In this document: piece after piece, positions 21,581-33,374 of the stretch | Layout of the letters: each line of letters begins with the position of its first letter | How positions within the stretch are numbered: position 1 is the first letter of the stretch | Assembly (NCBI GenBank): GCA_948144175.1 | Contig: CANXME010002068.1 | Coordinates: 1,798,001 to 1,862,000, forward strand | Length of the DNA: 64,000 nucleotides | Direction of reading: 5' to 3' | Source of the DNA: Closterium sp. NIES-65 | Lineage: Eukaryota > Streptophyta > Zygnematophyceae > Desmidiales > Closteriaceae | Program-made: the position numbers and the translations under genes | The notes under the pieces: model-generated | Told to the model about the DNA's origin: nothing | Database searches by the model: none | Seen by the model: the letters and a program-made list of their open reading frames with translations, nothing else

Positions 21581-22116
21581 GGCCGTCGTCGCCCCAGCAG
21601 CAGCAGCCGTCGCGCCGTCACAGCCGCCGCCACCACTACCGGGGCCGCCGCCGCCGCCGCTGCTGACAGCAGGAGCCGCCGCCACCGGTGCAGTGCGAGC
21701 AGCAGCAGCCGCCGCCGCCGACAACAGCAGCAGCCGCCGCCGCTGCCGTGACTGCCGCCGCCGCCGCTGCAGGAGCCGCGGCCGCCGCCGCCACCGCTCG
21801 GAGCCCCCGCCGCCATCGCTGCCGTGACAGCAGCCGCCGCCGCTGCTGAAGCCGCGGCGGCCGCCGCCATCGCCCGGAGCCGCCGCTGCCGTAACGGCCG
21901 CCGCCGCCGCTCCCGGGGCCGCAGCAGCCGCCGTTGCCACCAGCAGGAGCCGCTGCAGCTGTCACGACCTTGTCCCTGCAGGCGCGCCTCGACCCTGCCC
22001 CTCCACTTGCGGCACTCTACCCTCCCGCCCTGGTAAGAGCACCGCCGAGCTGCGCCCCTGCGACTGCACTGCACCTAGCCTGCTGCTACTGCCCCTAGCC
22101 TGCTGCTACTGCTGTC

Positions 22117-25100
22117 ATGGCTACCCCTAGCGTTCTCGTCTTTGATGCTGAGGGTCGGGCTGTTGACTTTGAGGTCTGGGTCCATGATCTGCAGATTTTC
22201 CTACAGTGCGATAGGAAAGACGGTCTCTCGCTGTTCGATCTCACGTCTGGCGCCTCTACTGCCCCTGCTGCCGATGCTGAAAGCACTGTTCGCTCACAGT
22301 GGGCCACACGCGATGCTCCTGCCCGTCTTGCTGTGCGTAGTCACTTGCCGTCCTCAGAGCGCGCGCAATTCAGTCAATACAAGAGTGCTAGGACCTTGTA
22401 CGACGCTGTAGTCGCACGCTACTCTTCCCATGCCACTGCTGCCCTTAGCCGCCTCATGCTACCGTACCTGTTCCCTGACCTCGCCGCCTTTCCCACAGTC
22501 GCTGACCTCATTACGCACCTTCGCACTAGTGAAACCCGCTACCGCGCTGCACTTCCTGCTGAGTTCTGCGCCAAGAACCCCCCCCCCCCCCCCCATGTAC
22601 ATCACCCTCTACTACGTAGTCACCCGGCTCTCTGACTCCCTTCGCTCGGTCAAGGACCACTTCCTCTCTGTTTGCCCCACCACATTCACTGTTGACCTCT
22701 TCGAGGAGCACCTGCTAGCAGTTGAGAAGAGTATAGTCGCTGTAGGAGCCTCTCGTGGTGACCCTCGTGCCCCCTTCTTTGAGGGGTGCTCCCCCTCCCC
22801 CCTTTTGCCCTCTGTTGCTTCTGCTGCTGCCGTCGACTTCGTTGGCACCGAGTCGGTCGGCGCTGTGTCTGCCCCTAGCGGGAGACGCCGCATCGGCAAG
22901 GGCAAGGGGGGCAAGGGCGCTAGAGGGGCTGGCGGGGGCGGTGGAGGTGGCGGTGGAGGCGGCGGAGGGAGTGGGGGTGGCGGTGGGAGTAGTGGCGGGG
23001 GTGGGGGCTTCGGTGGTGGCGGTGGTGGTGGAGGCGGCGGCGGCGGTGGCGGTGGGAGCGGAGGAGGAGGCGGAGGCGGGGGTGGCGGAGGTGGCGACGG
23101 CGGAGGTGGAGCTGGTCGGGGTGGCTCTGCGCAGCGGAGCGGCTTCGGTGGTAGTCAGCGCCAGCAGCAGCAGCGCACTCGTGAGACGCCGCCCCCCCAG
23201 CAGCTTCGTGAGTGGTACGCTGCGCGTCAGCGGGGTGGGGGTGCTGGTCCTTGTGCCTACGTCCTGCGTACCGGCGACCGCACTAGTGAGCCGTGCGGTG
23301 GCCCGCACACCACCCAGCGCTGCTAGGGCCGCCTGACGGATGCTTGGCGTCACCAGTTCCCTGACGCCACTGAGATCCCCCGCTAGGACGAGCTGCTTAG
23401 GTCGGGGGTTGCTATCTTTGATCTGGATTATGATGCTATTCTTGCTGCCATGTATGTTGTGTCTACTAGTGATGAGGGTGACTGTTACCTGTGTGTCCTG
23501 CCTGACCCAGGCATTGACGCTGCTGCTCTAGGTGCTGGTGACGCTGCTGCTCTAGGTGCTAGTGCGTCTGCTGCCCCAGGTGCTTGTGAGTCTGCTCTCT
23601 CAGGTACCACGTCGGCTCAGGCCGTACACACCTTCACCCTTGACTCGGGTACTTCCCGCTCCTTCTTCCGAGACCGCACCACGCTTACGCCGCTTAGTCG
23701 GCCGGTTGCGGTCTCCCTGGCGGACCCCTCTGGGGGTCCTGTCCTTGCCCACTTCTCCACTGTCCTCCCGTGTCCGGCGGCCCCCTCTGGGACCCTGTCA
23801 GGTCTCTACCTCCCCTTGTTCTCTACGAACTTGGCGAGTGGTGCTGATCTACAGGATGGGGGGGTTGACCAGTTCACTCCTGCGAGTCAGCGAGTGACCC
23901 ACTATACGTGTGCGCGGACGGGCCGACACTTGGCCACGTTTACCCGTCAGCCGGGGTCGAGCTTGTACACACTGACTACTGAGTCTTCTCTAGTTGCTGA
24001 GTCTAGTCAGGTAGCTGCGTCGGGTCAGGTGTTTGCTGCAGCGTCCAGGTCTGGTTCAGAGTTTGCTCCCTGCTCGTGTCGTCTCCTGTCCCACCGGACT
24101 CTCCTCTGGCACCACCGCCTTGGTCACCCCTCCCTGCCTCGTCTCCGAGGCATGGCCTCCCGTTACCTTGTTTCTGGTCTCCCCCGGTCCCTCCCTCCCC
24201 TTCCTTCGGGGCCTGCCCCTACTTGCGTTCCCTGCGTCGAGGGGCGGCAGTGCGCCGCTCCTCACTCCTCTGAGTTTCCTCCGACAGAGGCTCCGCTGCA
24301 GACTCTTCACATGGACGTGTGGGGCCCCACCCGCGTCCGTGGCCAGGGTCACGAGCGTTACTTCCTATTGGTGGTTGACGACTAGTCGCGTTACACCACG
24401 GTGTTCCCCTTGCGCAGCAAGGGTGACGTCACTGAGGTTTTTGATCGACTAGATCCGCGCAGCTCGTCTCCAGCTTAGAGAGAGTTTCGGCTCAGACTTT
24501 CCTGTTATGCGTCTGCACTCTAACAGAGGCGGGGAGTTTTCCTCTGGCCTTCTGAGAGCCTTTTGTCGTGCACAGAGCATCCGCCAGACGTTCACGCTTC
24601 CGGCCTCTCCACAGCAAAATGGGATTGCTGAGCGCCGCATTGGCATGGTCATGGACGTCGCTCGTGCATCCATGGTCCATGCGGGTGCTCCCCATTTTCT
24701 GTGGCCCTTTGCGGTTCGGTACGTGGCGCATTAAATCAACCTTCAACCCCGGGTCTCCTTGCCAGAGACCTCCCCCACCTTGCGGTGGACGGGGAAGGTT
24801 GGCGATGCGTCTGCGTTTCGTGTCTGGGGATCTCGGGCGTTTGACCGCGACTTGTCTGCGCACAAGCTGTCCCCCCGTGCTATTCCCTGCGTCTTTCTTG
24901 GCTTACCCCCTGACGCGCCTGGTTGGCAGTTTTACCACCCCACCTTGCGCCGTGTTCTGTCCTCCCAGGACGTCACCTTTGACGAGTCGGTTCCTTACTA
25001 CCGTCTCTTCCCCTACCGCACTGCGCCCCTCCCCCCGCTGCCCCTCTTCCTCGTGCAAGGTCCTCCCCCGGTAGACCCTCTCCCCCCTCAGGGTCCTGCC

Positions 25101-28100
25101 CTGTCAAGTGTGTCCCAGGTAGACGCAGTCGAGCTTGTCGAGGTAGCTGTTGACTCTGGTGCTGCTAGGGGTGCAGAGCCTGGGGGTGCGGAGCCTGGGG
25201 GTGCTGAGTCTGGGGGTGCTGAGCCTAGGGGTGCTGAGTCTGGGGGTGCTGAGCCTAGGTGTGCTGAGCCTGGGGGTGCTGAGCCTGGGGGTGCGGAGCC
25301 TGGGGGTGCGGAGCCTGGGGGTGTTGGGTCTGCTCGTTTGGCCTCTGGCGGTACCGGGTCTGGGAGTCCTTCGGGTGCTTTGTCTCGGCGGGAGCTACCC
25401 TCTCCACAGGAGCTGCACGAGTGGTTTGCCAGGCGATGGAGCCGTGCTGTTGGAGCTGGAGGTTTTGTTGTTACTGCTGACCCTGGGGTCGGCGCTGGAG
25501 GTGCTGGAGCCATTGGTCCTGGAGGTTTTGTACTGGCGGTACCAGAGCAACTGGGACTGGGGGTGCTGGAGTTAGTCCTGCTGGAGGTGCTGCTGGTGCT
25601 GCTGGAGGTACTTGAGCTGCTGGTGCTGCTGGAGATTCTGGAGCTACTGGGAGTGGTGGCGTTGGAAGTACCGCTGACGCTGGTGCTTCTGAGGGTGCTG
25701 GAGCTGACGATGCTGGAGCTGGAGGTGCTGCTAGCGCTAGTGCAGCCGCTTGGGGTACTGGTGCTGTCCTTGCTGTTTTAGGAGGCGCTGAGCAGCCGCG
25801 GCCGTACTTCGTTTCGCTCCTTGAGCAGGTTCTTGGTCTCGCGCCTTCTACTGGACCTGCTCCTCTCTTAGAGTGTCCACAGCCTGTCCAGTCGCAGTCA
25901 CAGTTACACCTCGCATCCCCACTGCCTCCTCCTTCTCCCTACACTGGTCCTACTGGAGGTCTTGCTGAGCGTCGTGCGCCTACGTCTCGTCCTGCGTCGC
26001 CTGTTCGTGCTGCTCGCGCCAGTCGTCGTATTCCGCGTCAGCGTCCTCCTGCGGTCCCGGGCACGCACCAGATGGCAATGCATCCTTCCACTGCCCCGCA
26101 GCGTGTCCCTTTGCCGTCTCCTCCAGAGTCATCTCTTCCTGCTCTTGCTGACCCAGAGTCTGACTCTCTTCGTGCTCCCAGTCCTACTGTCACGCGTCTT
26201 CTGGCTACTGTTGTCACTGACCCTTCCTTTGAGTCCACTGTTGCGTCTGCCTTAGGTGCTGAGCTTGTTGACTTCGCTGCTCACTGTCGTCTAGACTACG
26301 CTGCGAGGGTTCTTGCTGAGTCTGAGTCTGCTTGTTCTCCGTCCGTCAGGGGTGAATGTGCTCTTAGCACGAACGTCCTTGAGGAGTTCCAGTGTTTTGA
26401 TGCTGCTTTGCCTCATCTCGTGTCCATGGTGATTGCCCCTGAGGGAGACCCGGATGCACCAGACATCCGGACTCCTCGATCGTACGCTGAGGCGATCGAG
26501 GGTCCCTACTCCTCACAGTGGCAGTCAGCCATGGACGCAGAGATGGCTTCCTGGAAGTCCACAGGCACCTACGTCGACGAGGTTCCCCCACCTGGGGCGA
26601 ACATCGTCAGTGGCATGTGGATTTTCAGGGTGAAGCGGCCACCGGGTTCTCCGCCTGTCTTCAAGGCGCGTTATGTGGCTCGAGGCTTCAGTGAGCGGCA
26701 GGGAGTTGACTACTTTCAGACCTTCTCTCCCACTCCGAAGATGACCACTCTTCGGGTGCTGCTGCACATAGCCGCTCAGCGCGACTATGAGCTTCACTCT
26801 CTTGACTTCAGCACAGCCTTCTTGCTGGGCAGCCTGCACGAGGAGATCTGGCTGCGCCGCCCACCTGGTTTCACTGGGTCGTTTCCTCCTGGTACCCTGT
26901 GGAGCCTCAGGCGGCCAGTCTACGGTCTCTGGCAGGCGCCCCGTGAGTGGCACGACACACTGAGGACTACACTTGCGGCTCTTGAGTTTGCTCCTTCTAC
27001 TGCCGACCCGTCGCTGTTTCTGCGCACCGACACCTCTTTGCCGCCGTTCTACATCCTCGTGTACGTCGACGACTTGGTCTTTGCCACTGCTCACACTGCT
27101 GGACTCGCCCACGTGAAGTCCGAGCTGCAGAAGAGACACACGTGCACAGACCTGGGTGAACTGCGCAGCTACCTTGGCTTGCAGATAACCCGGGACAGAG
27201 CAAAGTGCACCATTTCCCTGACTCAGTCACACATGGTGCAGCAGGTCCTTCAGCACTTCGGCTTCACGTACTCCTCGCCTCAGGCCACTCCTCTGTCTAC
27301 TCGCCACTCGCTCTCAGCTTTGCCTTCGGATGAGTCCGTAGAGCCGAGTGGCCCGTACCCAGAGCTTGTTGGCTGCCTCATGTACCTGATGACCTGCACT
27401 CGACCTGACCTTGCATACCCTCTTAGCATCTTGGCACGCTATGTTGCTCCTGGGAGACATCGACCAGAGCACATGGCTGCAGCGAATAGGGTGTTGCGCT
27501 ACTTGTGCAGTACGTCGGGCATGGGGCTAGTGCTTGGAGGGCGGCGTTCAGTGGTCCTCACAGGTCACGCAGACGCTTCTTGGGCTGACGGCCAGGCTAC
27601 GCAGCGGTCGTCACAGGGTTACACCTTCAGTCTTGGTTCCGGCTCTGTTTCGTGGCGGTCTACCCGCTCGTCTTCTGTTCTCGGCTCCAGCTGTGAGGCT
27701 GAGATCTACGCGGGGGCCATGGCTGCACAGGAGCTACGCTGGCTCACCTGTGAAAATATTAGGTGTGGGGCCTAGGCTTAGTAGCCTAGGCCCACACTAG
27801 GAGATAGGTAAGTTCGAGTGGGTTAGGTGAGAGTCGAGAAATTGGAAGGGGAGTGAAGTGACTAGCAAGAGTTGGGATACAAGTACATTGCCCTAAATTG
27901 GGTTGTACTCATTACAGAGTACCCCACTGCAGGCTAGACAGCAAATATATTCTGACATCACCTACCTGCTGACTGACCTAGGAGAGCCGCCTCGTTCTCC
28001 TCCAGTTCCGTACGTAGACAACAAGGCCATGCTGGCCTTGTGTCGGGAGCACAGACTTGAGCACAGAACGAAGCACATTGCTCTTCGCTACTTCCTTGCT

Positions 28101-28220
28101 CGTGAGCTACAGCAGCGTGGTCAGCTGCGCCTTGCTTACGTGGCCTCTGAGGCCAACACTGCTGATATCTTTACTAAGGCACAGTGCTTTGTGATCATCA
28201 GCACTGCTGTACGATGCTAG
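22117..28220 (+). pseudogene. Element H gag-pol region
   Basis: Gag begins MATPSVLVFDAEGRAVDFEVW (22117). Gly tract 22915-23125; Cys/His cluster C-X13-C-X3-H-X4-C near 23250-23325; protease LDSGTSRSFFRD near 23640. GAG-pre-integrase WHHRLGHPSLPRLRGM near 24105-24160, and integrase (HMDVWGPTRVRGQG, SPQQNGIAERR; about 24300-24800). The AEPGG repeat spacer is 25150-25330, followed by a Gly/Leu-coding repeat to about 25790. RT about 26480-27250 (FRVKRPPGSPPVFKARYVARGF, YVDDLVFA), RNase H about 27500-28200 (SSCEAEIYAGAMAAQELRWL, KHIALRYFLARE). Broken in several places. Confidence 0.85.
27749..27957 (-). mobile_element. Solo LTR (209 bp) inside element H
   Basis: TGTCAGAATATA... to ...TATTTTCACA on the minus strand, flanked by TCACC at 27744-27748 and 27958-27962. 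No internal part is present, so it is a solo LTR left after recombination between two LTRs. It contains the CCTAGGCTNNNNAGCCTAGG-type palindrome seen in element B. Confidence 0.88.
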
Positions 28221-28447
28221 GTCTTGTGCCTACTTGGCCTCACTTGCTTACTTCTTGACCTTGCTTGTACTGTGATCTTTCTATACCTGCAGTTGCTTGT
28301 TTACCTTCATATATGATCGAACTGGCCTTGTGGCCTTGAACTTGTGCTCGGAATGTGTGGTGACGTTGTGATCCACAATAAGCTTGCTTTGCTTTGCTTG
28401 ACCGGTCTTGTGACCCCTTGTTCTCCCCCACTTTGCGTATGGGGGTG

Positions 28448-28575
28448 TGTCAGACTTATATGACTTAGCCTATGTAGGCTATAGTGGGGTAGCACATATG
28501 GGGTACAACACTTTTCAAGGGTTTGTACTTGTACCCAACCTTTCTACTAGTCAATCATTCCTCGTGATCTTCAGA
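28448..28575 (+). repeat. 3' LTR of element H
   Basis: 128 bp. About 5 percent different from the 5' LTR by eye. Confidence 0.92.
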
Positions 28576-28659
28576 GTCCATTCATTCTCGCCTGCTTATT
28601 TCAACATGGTATTAGAGCAGGATCGTTCCTAGGGCCCACCGAACGTTCCGCCCTGCCCT

Positions 28660-29750
28660 AACTGAATTATTTTTTCCTGCGCTGCCCCTGCGACTGCGCT
28701 GCCCCTGCAGCCGCGCTTGCCCCTGCGACCGTGCTGCCCATGCAGCCGTGCTTACCCTTGCGACAGTGCTGCCCCTGCAGCCGTGCCTGCCCCTGAAACC
28801 GTGCTGCTCCTGCATCTGTGCATGCCCCTGCAGCCCGTGGGCGCTGCCTCTACAGCCCGCGCGCCGCCCTGCTGAGCCGCGCGTCGCCCCTGCAGCCCGT
28901 GCGCGCTGCCCCTGCAGCCTGCGCGCCGCCCTGCCAAGCCGCGCGTCGCCCCTGTTCGTCGCGACACCCTTGCGGGGCCCGCGTGGTGTCGCCCCAGCTC
29001 GTCGCGGCGCCCCCTGGGCGCCGTCCCTGCTCGTTGCGGAGCCCCCTGCCGCAGTCGTGGCTCTGCCCTGCAGCAGCTGCCGCGGAGCCCCTTGCGGCAG
29101 TCGCGGCCCCGCTCTGCAGCAGCTGCCGCGGAGCCCCCTGCCGCAGTCGCGGCTCCACCTTGCTGCAGCTGCCGCGGAGCCCCGTACCGCAGTCGCGGCC
29201 TCGCCCTGCCACAGCTCCTGCGGAGCCCCCTGCAGTAGTCGCGGCCCCGCTTTGCAGCAATTGCCGCGGAGCCCCCTGCCGCCGTCACGGCCCCGCCCTG
29301 CAGCAGCTGCCGCGGAGCCCCCTGCCTCCGTCGCGGCCCCGCCCTGCAGCTGTCGCGGCCCCGCCAGGCCGCTGTCGCGGCCCTGCCCTGCCGCTGACGC
29401 GGCCCTGCCCTGCCGCTGTCACGGCCTCGCCCTGCAGCAGCTGTCGCGGCCCTGCCTTGCCGCCGTTGCGGCCATGCCCTGCCGCCGTCGTGCGCCTACC
29501 TTGCCGCCGCCCGCCGAGCGCCGGCCTTGCTCGCCCGGCGAGCGCCTGCCCTTCCCGCCACCGGTGGCACCTGCCCTACCCGCCCCTGGTGAGCACCTGC
29601 CCTACCCGCGCTTCCCACGCGCCTCGCTCACAAGCGCGCTACCGCGCCAGCCTGCCTTCCTGCCTGCCGCGCTTGCCTGCCAGCCGAGCCGCGCCGCCCA
29701 GCAGAGCCGCTTCGCCCGGCCGAGCCGCGCGGTGCTGCCGGAATGTGCTG
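28660..29750 (+). repeat. GC-rich leader repeats of element I
   Basis: Degenerate units such as GCAGCAGCTGCCGCGGAGCC and CAGTCGCGGCCCCGCCCTG recur. A CTG-rich trinucleotide run (CTGCTACTGCTGCTACTG type) follows at about 29785-29885. Long frames on both strands across this region are repeat artefacts. Confidence 0.75.
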
Positions 29751-29879
29751 CCTTGCTCTACTGAGCCGCACTGCCGTGCCTGCGCTGCTACTGCTGCTAC
29801 TGCTGTTACTGCTGCTACTGCTGCTACTGCTGTTATTGCTGCTACTACTGCTACTGCTCCTACTGGTGCTACTACTACT

Positions 29880-31020
29880 ACTGGCGGTGGCCAGATGCAG
29901 CTCCAGCGACGTCCGCGCGAGTCTCTCACGCCCCAGCAGCTTCGTGAGTGGTACGCTAGTTGGGGTTGTGGCGGTGGCCGTCGTGGCTGTCGCCCTAGAG
30001 CTGGTCAGTCGGGAGCGTGCAGCTGCAGCGGCGTCCGCGCGAGACACTTACGCCCCAGCAGCTTCGTGAGTGGTACGCTCAGAGTAGAGGGTCTCAGAGT
30101 ACCGTTCGCTGCCCGTGCGCCATTCGCACAGGTGATCGGGCTGGTCAGGCTTACAGGACGGTTGGTCACACACAGTCCCGCTGCTTCGCCCGTCTGAGCG
30201 ACGCCTGGCGTACCGAGTTTGGCGACGAGGCTGAGCTCCCTGTCTGGGTGGAGCTGCTTGGGCGGAGGGTAGATATATTTGCTCTTGACTATGATGCTAT
30301 TCTCACTGCCATGTATGCATTGCCTACTAGTGCTGACCGTGCCTGTTACCTGTGCGTACCGCCTGACCCAGGTATAGAGCCTGCTGCTCTAGGTGCTGGT
30401 GCGTCTCCCGCTCTAGGTGCTGGTGCGGCTGCTGCCCTAGGTGCTAGTGTGTCTCCTGCTCTAGGTGCTGGTGAGGCTGCTGCTCCAAGTGCTGGTGAGT
30501 CTGCTCTCTCTGGTACTGCGCCTGCTAAGGCCTTGCAAACCTTCACACTTGACTCTGGTGCTTCCCGCTCCTTCTTTCGCGACAGCACCACCCTCATGCC
30601 GCTCAATCGGCCGGTTGCGGTCTCCCTGGCAGACCCCTCTGGGGCTCCAGTCCTTTCGCACTCCTCCACGGTCCTGCCATGTTCGGCGGTCCCGTCTGGC
30701 TCACTATCAAGTCTTCACCTCCCCTCGTTCTTTACCAACTTGGTGAGTGGTGCTAACCTCCAGGACCAGTGGGTTGACCAGTTCACTCCTGGAGGTCAGC
30801 GCGTGACCCACTGTACGTGCTCCCGGACGGGCCGGCACCTGGCCACGTTTACCCGTGCGCCTGGCTCGAGTCTGTACACACTGACTACTATGTCCCCTCA
30901 GGTCGCTGCATCTGCGTCTCACTCCTCCTCGTTTCCCCCGATGACTGCTCCCCTGCACACCCTGCACATGGACGTGTGGGGCCCAGCCCGCATCCGTGGA
31001 TAGGACCGCGAGCGGTACTT
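29880..31020 (+). pseudogene. Element I gag-protease-integrase remnant
   Basis: Shows the C-terminal Gag signature (LTPQQLREWYA, SRCFARLSDAWRTEFGDEAELP, LDYDAILTAMYALPT, ACYLCVPPDPGIEPAALGAG), the protease motif LDSGASRSFF near 30550 and the start of integrase (HMDVWGPARI, RYFLL near 31015). It is related to, but diverged from, the A/C/G/H/M family and nearest to K in the Gag tail. Fossil. Confidence 0.75.
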
Positions 31021-31127
31021 CCTGCTGGTTGTTGACGACTACTCGGGTATAGCCTCTTTAGGGTTTGATACTTGTACCCAACTTTGACCCAGTTCATTCA
31101 TTCCTGCCTGCTTATTTCAACACGTAT

Positions 31128-31692
31128 TTGATTGGGTGAAAAGAATGACTGTACACCCGATTCTTCAATCGCTCGGCTGGCGTGTGGTTTCGAACAGCGG
31201 GTTTTTTTTTTCGCGCGAAATTCGCTTTGCAGGTTGTCCAGATGCATTGACATTTCGAACCGCATGCGATTTTCTAATAATGACGAGTCGGTTTAGAATT
31301 TGTGAGCGACGTCAGCGCATTTCAAGCTGGCCAATAAAAAATACAGTAGTGGTCGCTGAAAGTCGACTCGCATTTGGGACACACTACAGTTTATGTTGTT
31401 TTTGGGTGTCCCAAAGCGATAGAGACATTTGTGTTGACAGAGGAATGTTCCCTTAGTCGAGTAGTAGACGAACTACAATGTTCTTGAGTTTTTTTGCTCG
31501 ATTTTGGTTCACAAACTGCTTTAGAGCGTAGCCAACAGCTAAAATAGTGAACCCCATCCCAACTTGAAAATGAGTTTTTTCGTAAGCCCATTGAAGTGAG
31601 CTAGAACACTGTTTCAAACAACTCGTCTAAACAGATCGAGCTTACGTGATTGGCTCCCGCCAAAACAAAATTTTTGCCGCTTGTACAAGGAG
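31128..31692 (+). other. Apparent host DNA, segment 2
   Basis: Continues segment 1 across element I. AT-richer, with a T run near 31201. No gene recognised. Near 31515-31570 it holds AGCTAAAATAGTGAACCCC, a looser copy of the dispersed repeat seen at 20145 and 34560. A block near 31420-31460 resembles, in reverse, the block at 20680-20720 (GGGAACATTCCT). Confidence 0.45.
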
Positions 31693-32469
31693 TCGCATGT
31701 CAAAGCAGCTAGGTAAAACAGGAATGAAAAGAAGAGGGTTTCACTAGCAGGCAGTTGGGATACAAATAGCAATCCCTAACCGGGCTGTACGCACTATAGA
31801 GTAACCCACTGCAGACTAAACAAATATCACATTCTGACACACCCCCATAAGTGGGGTATAATCAGCACAGCAAGCAGTCACATAATAAGTTCACAAGCAC
31901 AAGCAAAGCTAGTGGGAGACATAGAGGACTCGTGAGGAGGAGGAGGGACTCTGAGAGAAGAGGAGATTGGAGGTGGCGGCTGAAGCTGCTTGCACACGGG
32001 CTACTGGAGCAATTGGCACACGGGCTACCGGAGCAAGGGCCCCGGACTATTGGAGTAACCGGCTCCGCGGCTAAGACGAGCGGCTGGAGCAACAGACCCA
32101 CGGGCGATTGGCGCAACGGGCTCGCTGGCTACCGGAGCAAGGGCATCCAGACTACTGGCGCTGCTGGCTCCACAATGGCTACCTCCGTTCAGCCTCCCCC
32201 ACTATCGCAGACCCCCTTTTCACACACCCCCCTATACACTCTAGCTCCACTCCCACGGCACCCCCCTAGCGCCACTCCCTCGGCTCCCACACATCTACCC
32301 CCCTCAGCGTTAGCTGTAGCAGTGGGAGACGGAGGAGGAGGAGCAGGGAACGGCTCACACACCCGCCACTCCCATACCCGCCACCCCCATAGCCGCACGC
32401 GCAGGAGGGAGAGGAAGGAGAAAGGGGAGGGGCGGGGGGAAGCAGCCCCCGTGGCGCACGGGGTCAAGG

Positions 32470-32752
32470 GGCGGCGCGCGGGTCCCCGGGGGCGCCGCGA
32501 CAGGCGACGGAGGACGGCGCGCGGGTCCCTGGGGGCGCCGCAACGGGCGACGGGGGGGCGGCGCGCGGGTCCCCGGGGGCGTCGCGACGGGCAACGGGGG
32601 GCGGCACCCGGGTCCCCGGGGGTGTCGCGACAGACGACGGGGACGACGCGGAAGTCCCCGGGGGCGCTGCGACGGACGACGGGGGGAGCGCGCGGGTCCT
32701 CGGGGGCGACGAGGGGCAACGCGCGGGTCCCCGGGGGCGCCACGACGGAGCT
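32470..32752 (-). repeat. Tandem repeat inside element J
   Basis: About 40-60 bp degenerate units containing GCGCGGGTCCCCGGGGGCG and GCGACGGGCGACGG. Frames on both strands across it are repeat artefacts. Confidence 0.75.
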
Positions 32753-32758
32753 TGAAAA

Positions 32759-32856
32759 CCGCCGCGCGCCCGGGGCGCGCGGCGGGCACGAAACCGCCAC
32801 GCGCCCCGAGCACATGGCGGGCAGAAAACCACCACGCGCCTCGAGCGCGTGGCGGG
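32759..32856 (-). other. Array of three hairpins in element J
   Basis: Three consecutive inverted repeats, for example CCGCCGCGCGCC/GGCGCGCGGCGG (about 32759-32785), separated by GAAA-type spacers. Same position relative to the primer-binding site as the arrays of B and D. Confidence 0.7.
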
Positions 32857-33374
32857 AAGAAAAAACGTGGAAGCAGGTGGGCCCACAGGCCAGGAGCGTA
32901 GACGCTGTGATAGCATGTCAAAGCAGCTAGGTAAAACAGGAATGAAAGGAAGAGGGTTTCACTAGAAGGCAGTTGGAATACAAATAGCAAACCCTAACCA
33001 GGCTGTACTCACTATAGAGTACCCCACTGCAAACTAGACAAATATCACATTCTGACATCGCATTCGTATACCTGCACGACGGTTGCACAACATTGGCTTC
33101 GATCCCTGGACCCAGCTTCATGTTCAAGCCGTCCATGGGTTCACTACTACCATAGCTAGTTTCTACTCCCAAAGACTATTTTTCAGCCTAGCATAGAATA
33201 GCTGAGAACCTAGACATTTTCTGCCTAGGCGCGTCGATTATGTTTTAACTTGGATGCCTAATAATTTAGTAGAATATCGAATTGTTTTCCGCATATCACG
33301 CAATCGTCACATTCCAAGTCGCAATCGGCCTCGCTGTGACGTCGATGCGTCACTCTTTGCAACGTCGCCATCAC

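Larger units (their letters stand above)
20933..28575 (+). mobile_element. Copia LTR retrotransposon H (all parts present, broken)
   Basis: LTRs 20933-21060 and 28448-28575 (128 bp each, about six differences by eye). Target duplication GTTCA (20928-20932) / GTCCA (28576-28580). Primer-binding site TGGTATAGAGCAGG at 21061, polypurine tract GTATGGGGGTG before the 3' LTR. The order is leader repeats, gag, protease, integrase, spacer, RT, RNase H. It is inserted inside the 5' LTR of element I and has received a solo LTR (27749-27957). Several breaks, perhaps five to ten. Confidence 0.92.
20826..31122 (+). mobile_element. Copia LTR retrotransposon I (host of H)
   Basis: Target duplication CGTAT at 20821-20825 and 31123-31127. 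The 5' LTR starts at 20826, is split by element H, and resumes at 28581-28606. The primer-binding site TGGTATTAGAGCAGG starts at 28607. The GC-rich repetitive leader is about 28660-29750, the gag-protease-integrase remnants about 29880-31020, and the 3' LTR portion ends at 31122. The internal part is much shorter than in a full copia and clearly broken. Confidence 0.85.
31698..33057 (-). mobile_element. Non-autonomous LTR retrotransposon J
   Basis: LTRs of 142 bp at 32916-33057 (5') and 31698-31839 (3'), about nine differences by eye. Target duplication TCGCA at 31693-31697 and 33058-33062. Primer-binding site TGCTATCACAGC just inside the 5' LTR, polypurine CTTATGGGGGTG at the 3' LTR. The internal part is non-coding and GC-rich. 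It has a hairpin array near the 5' side and GGGTCCCCGGGGGCGCCGCGAC-like tandem units at 32470-32750. Older than B by LTR difference. Confidence 0.92.
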
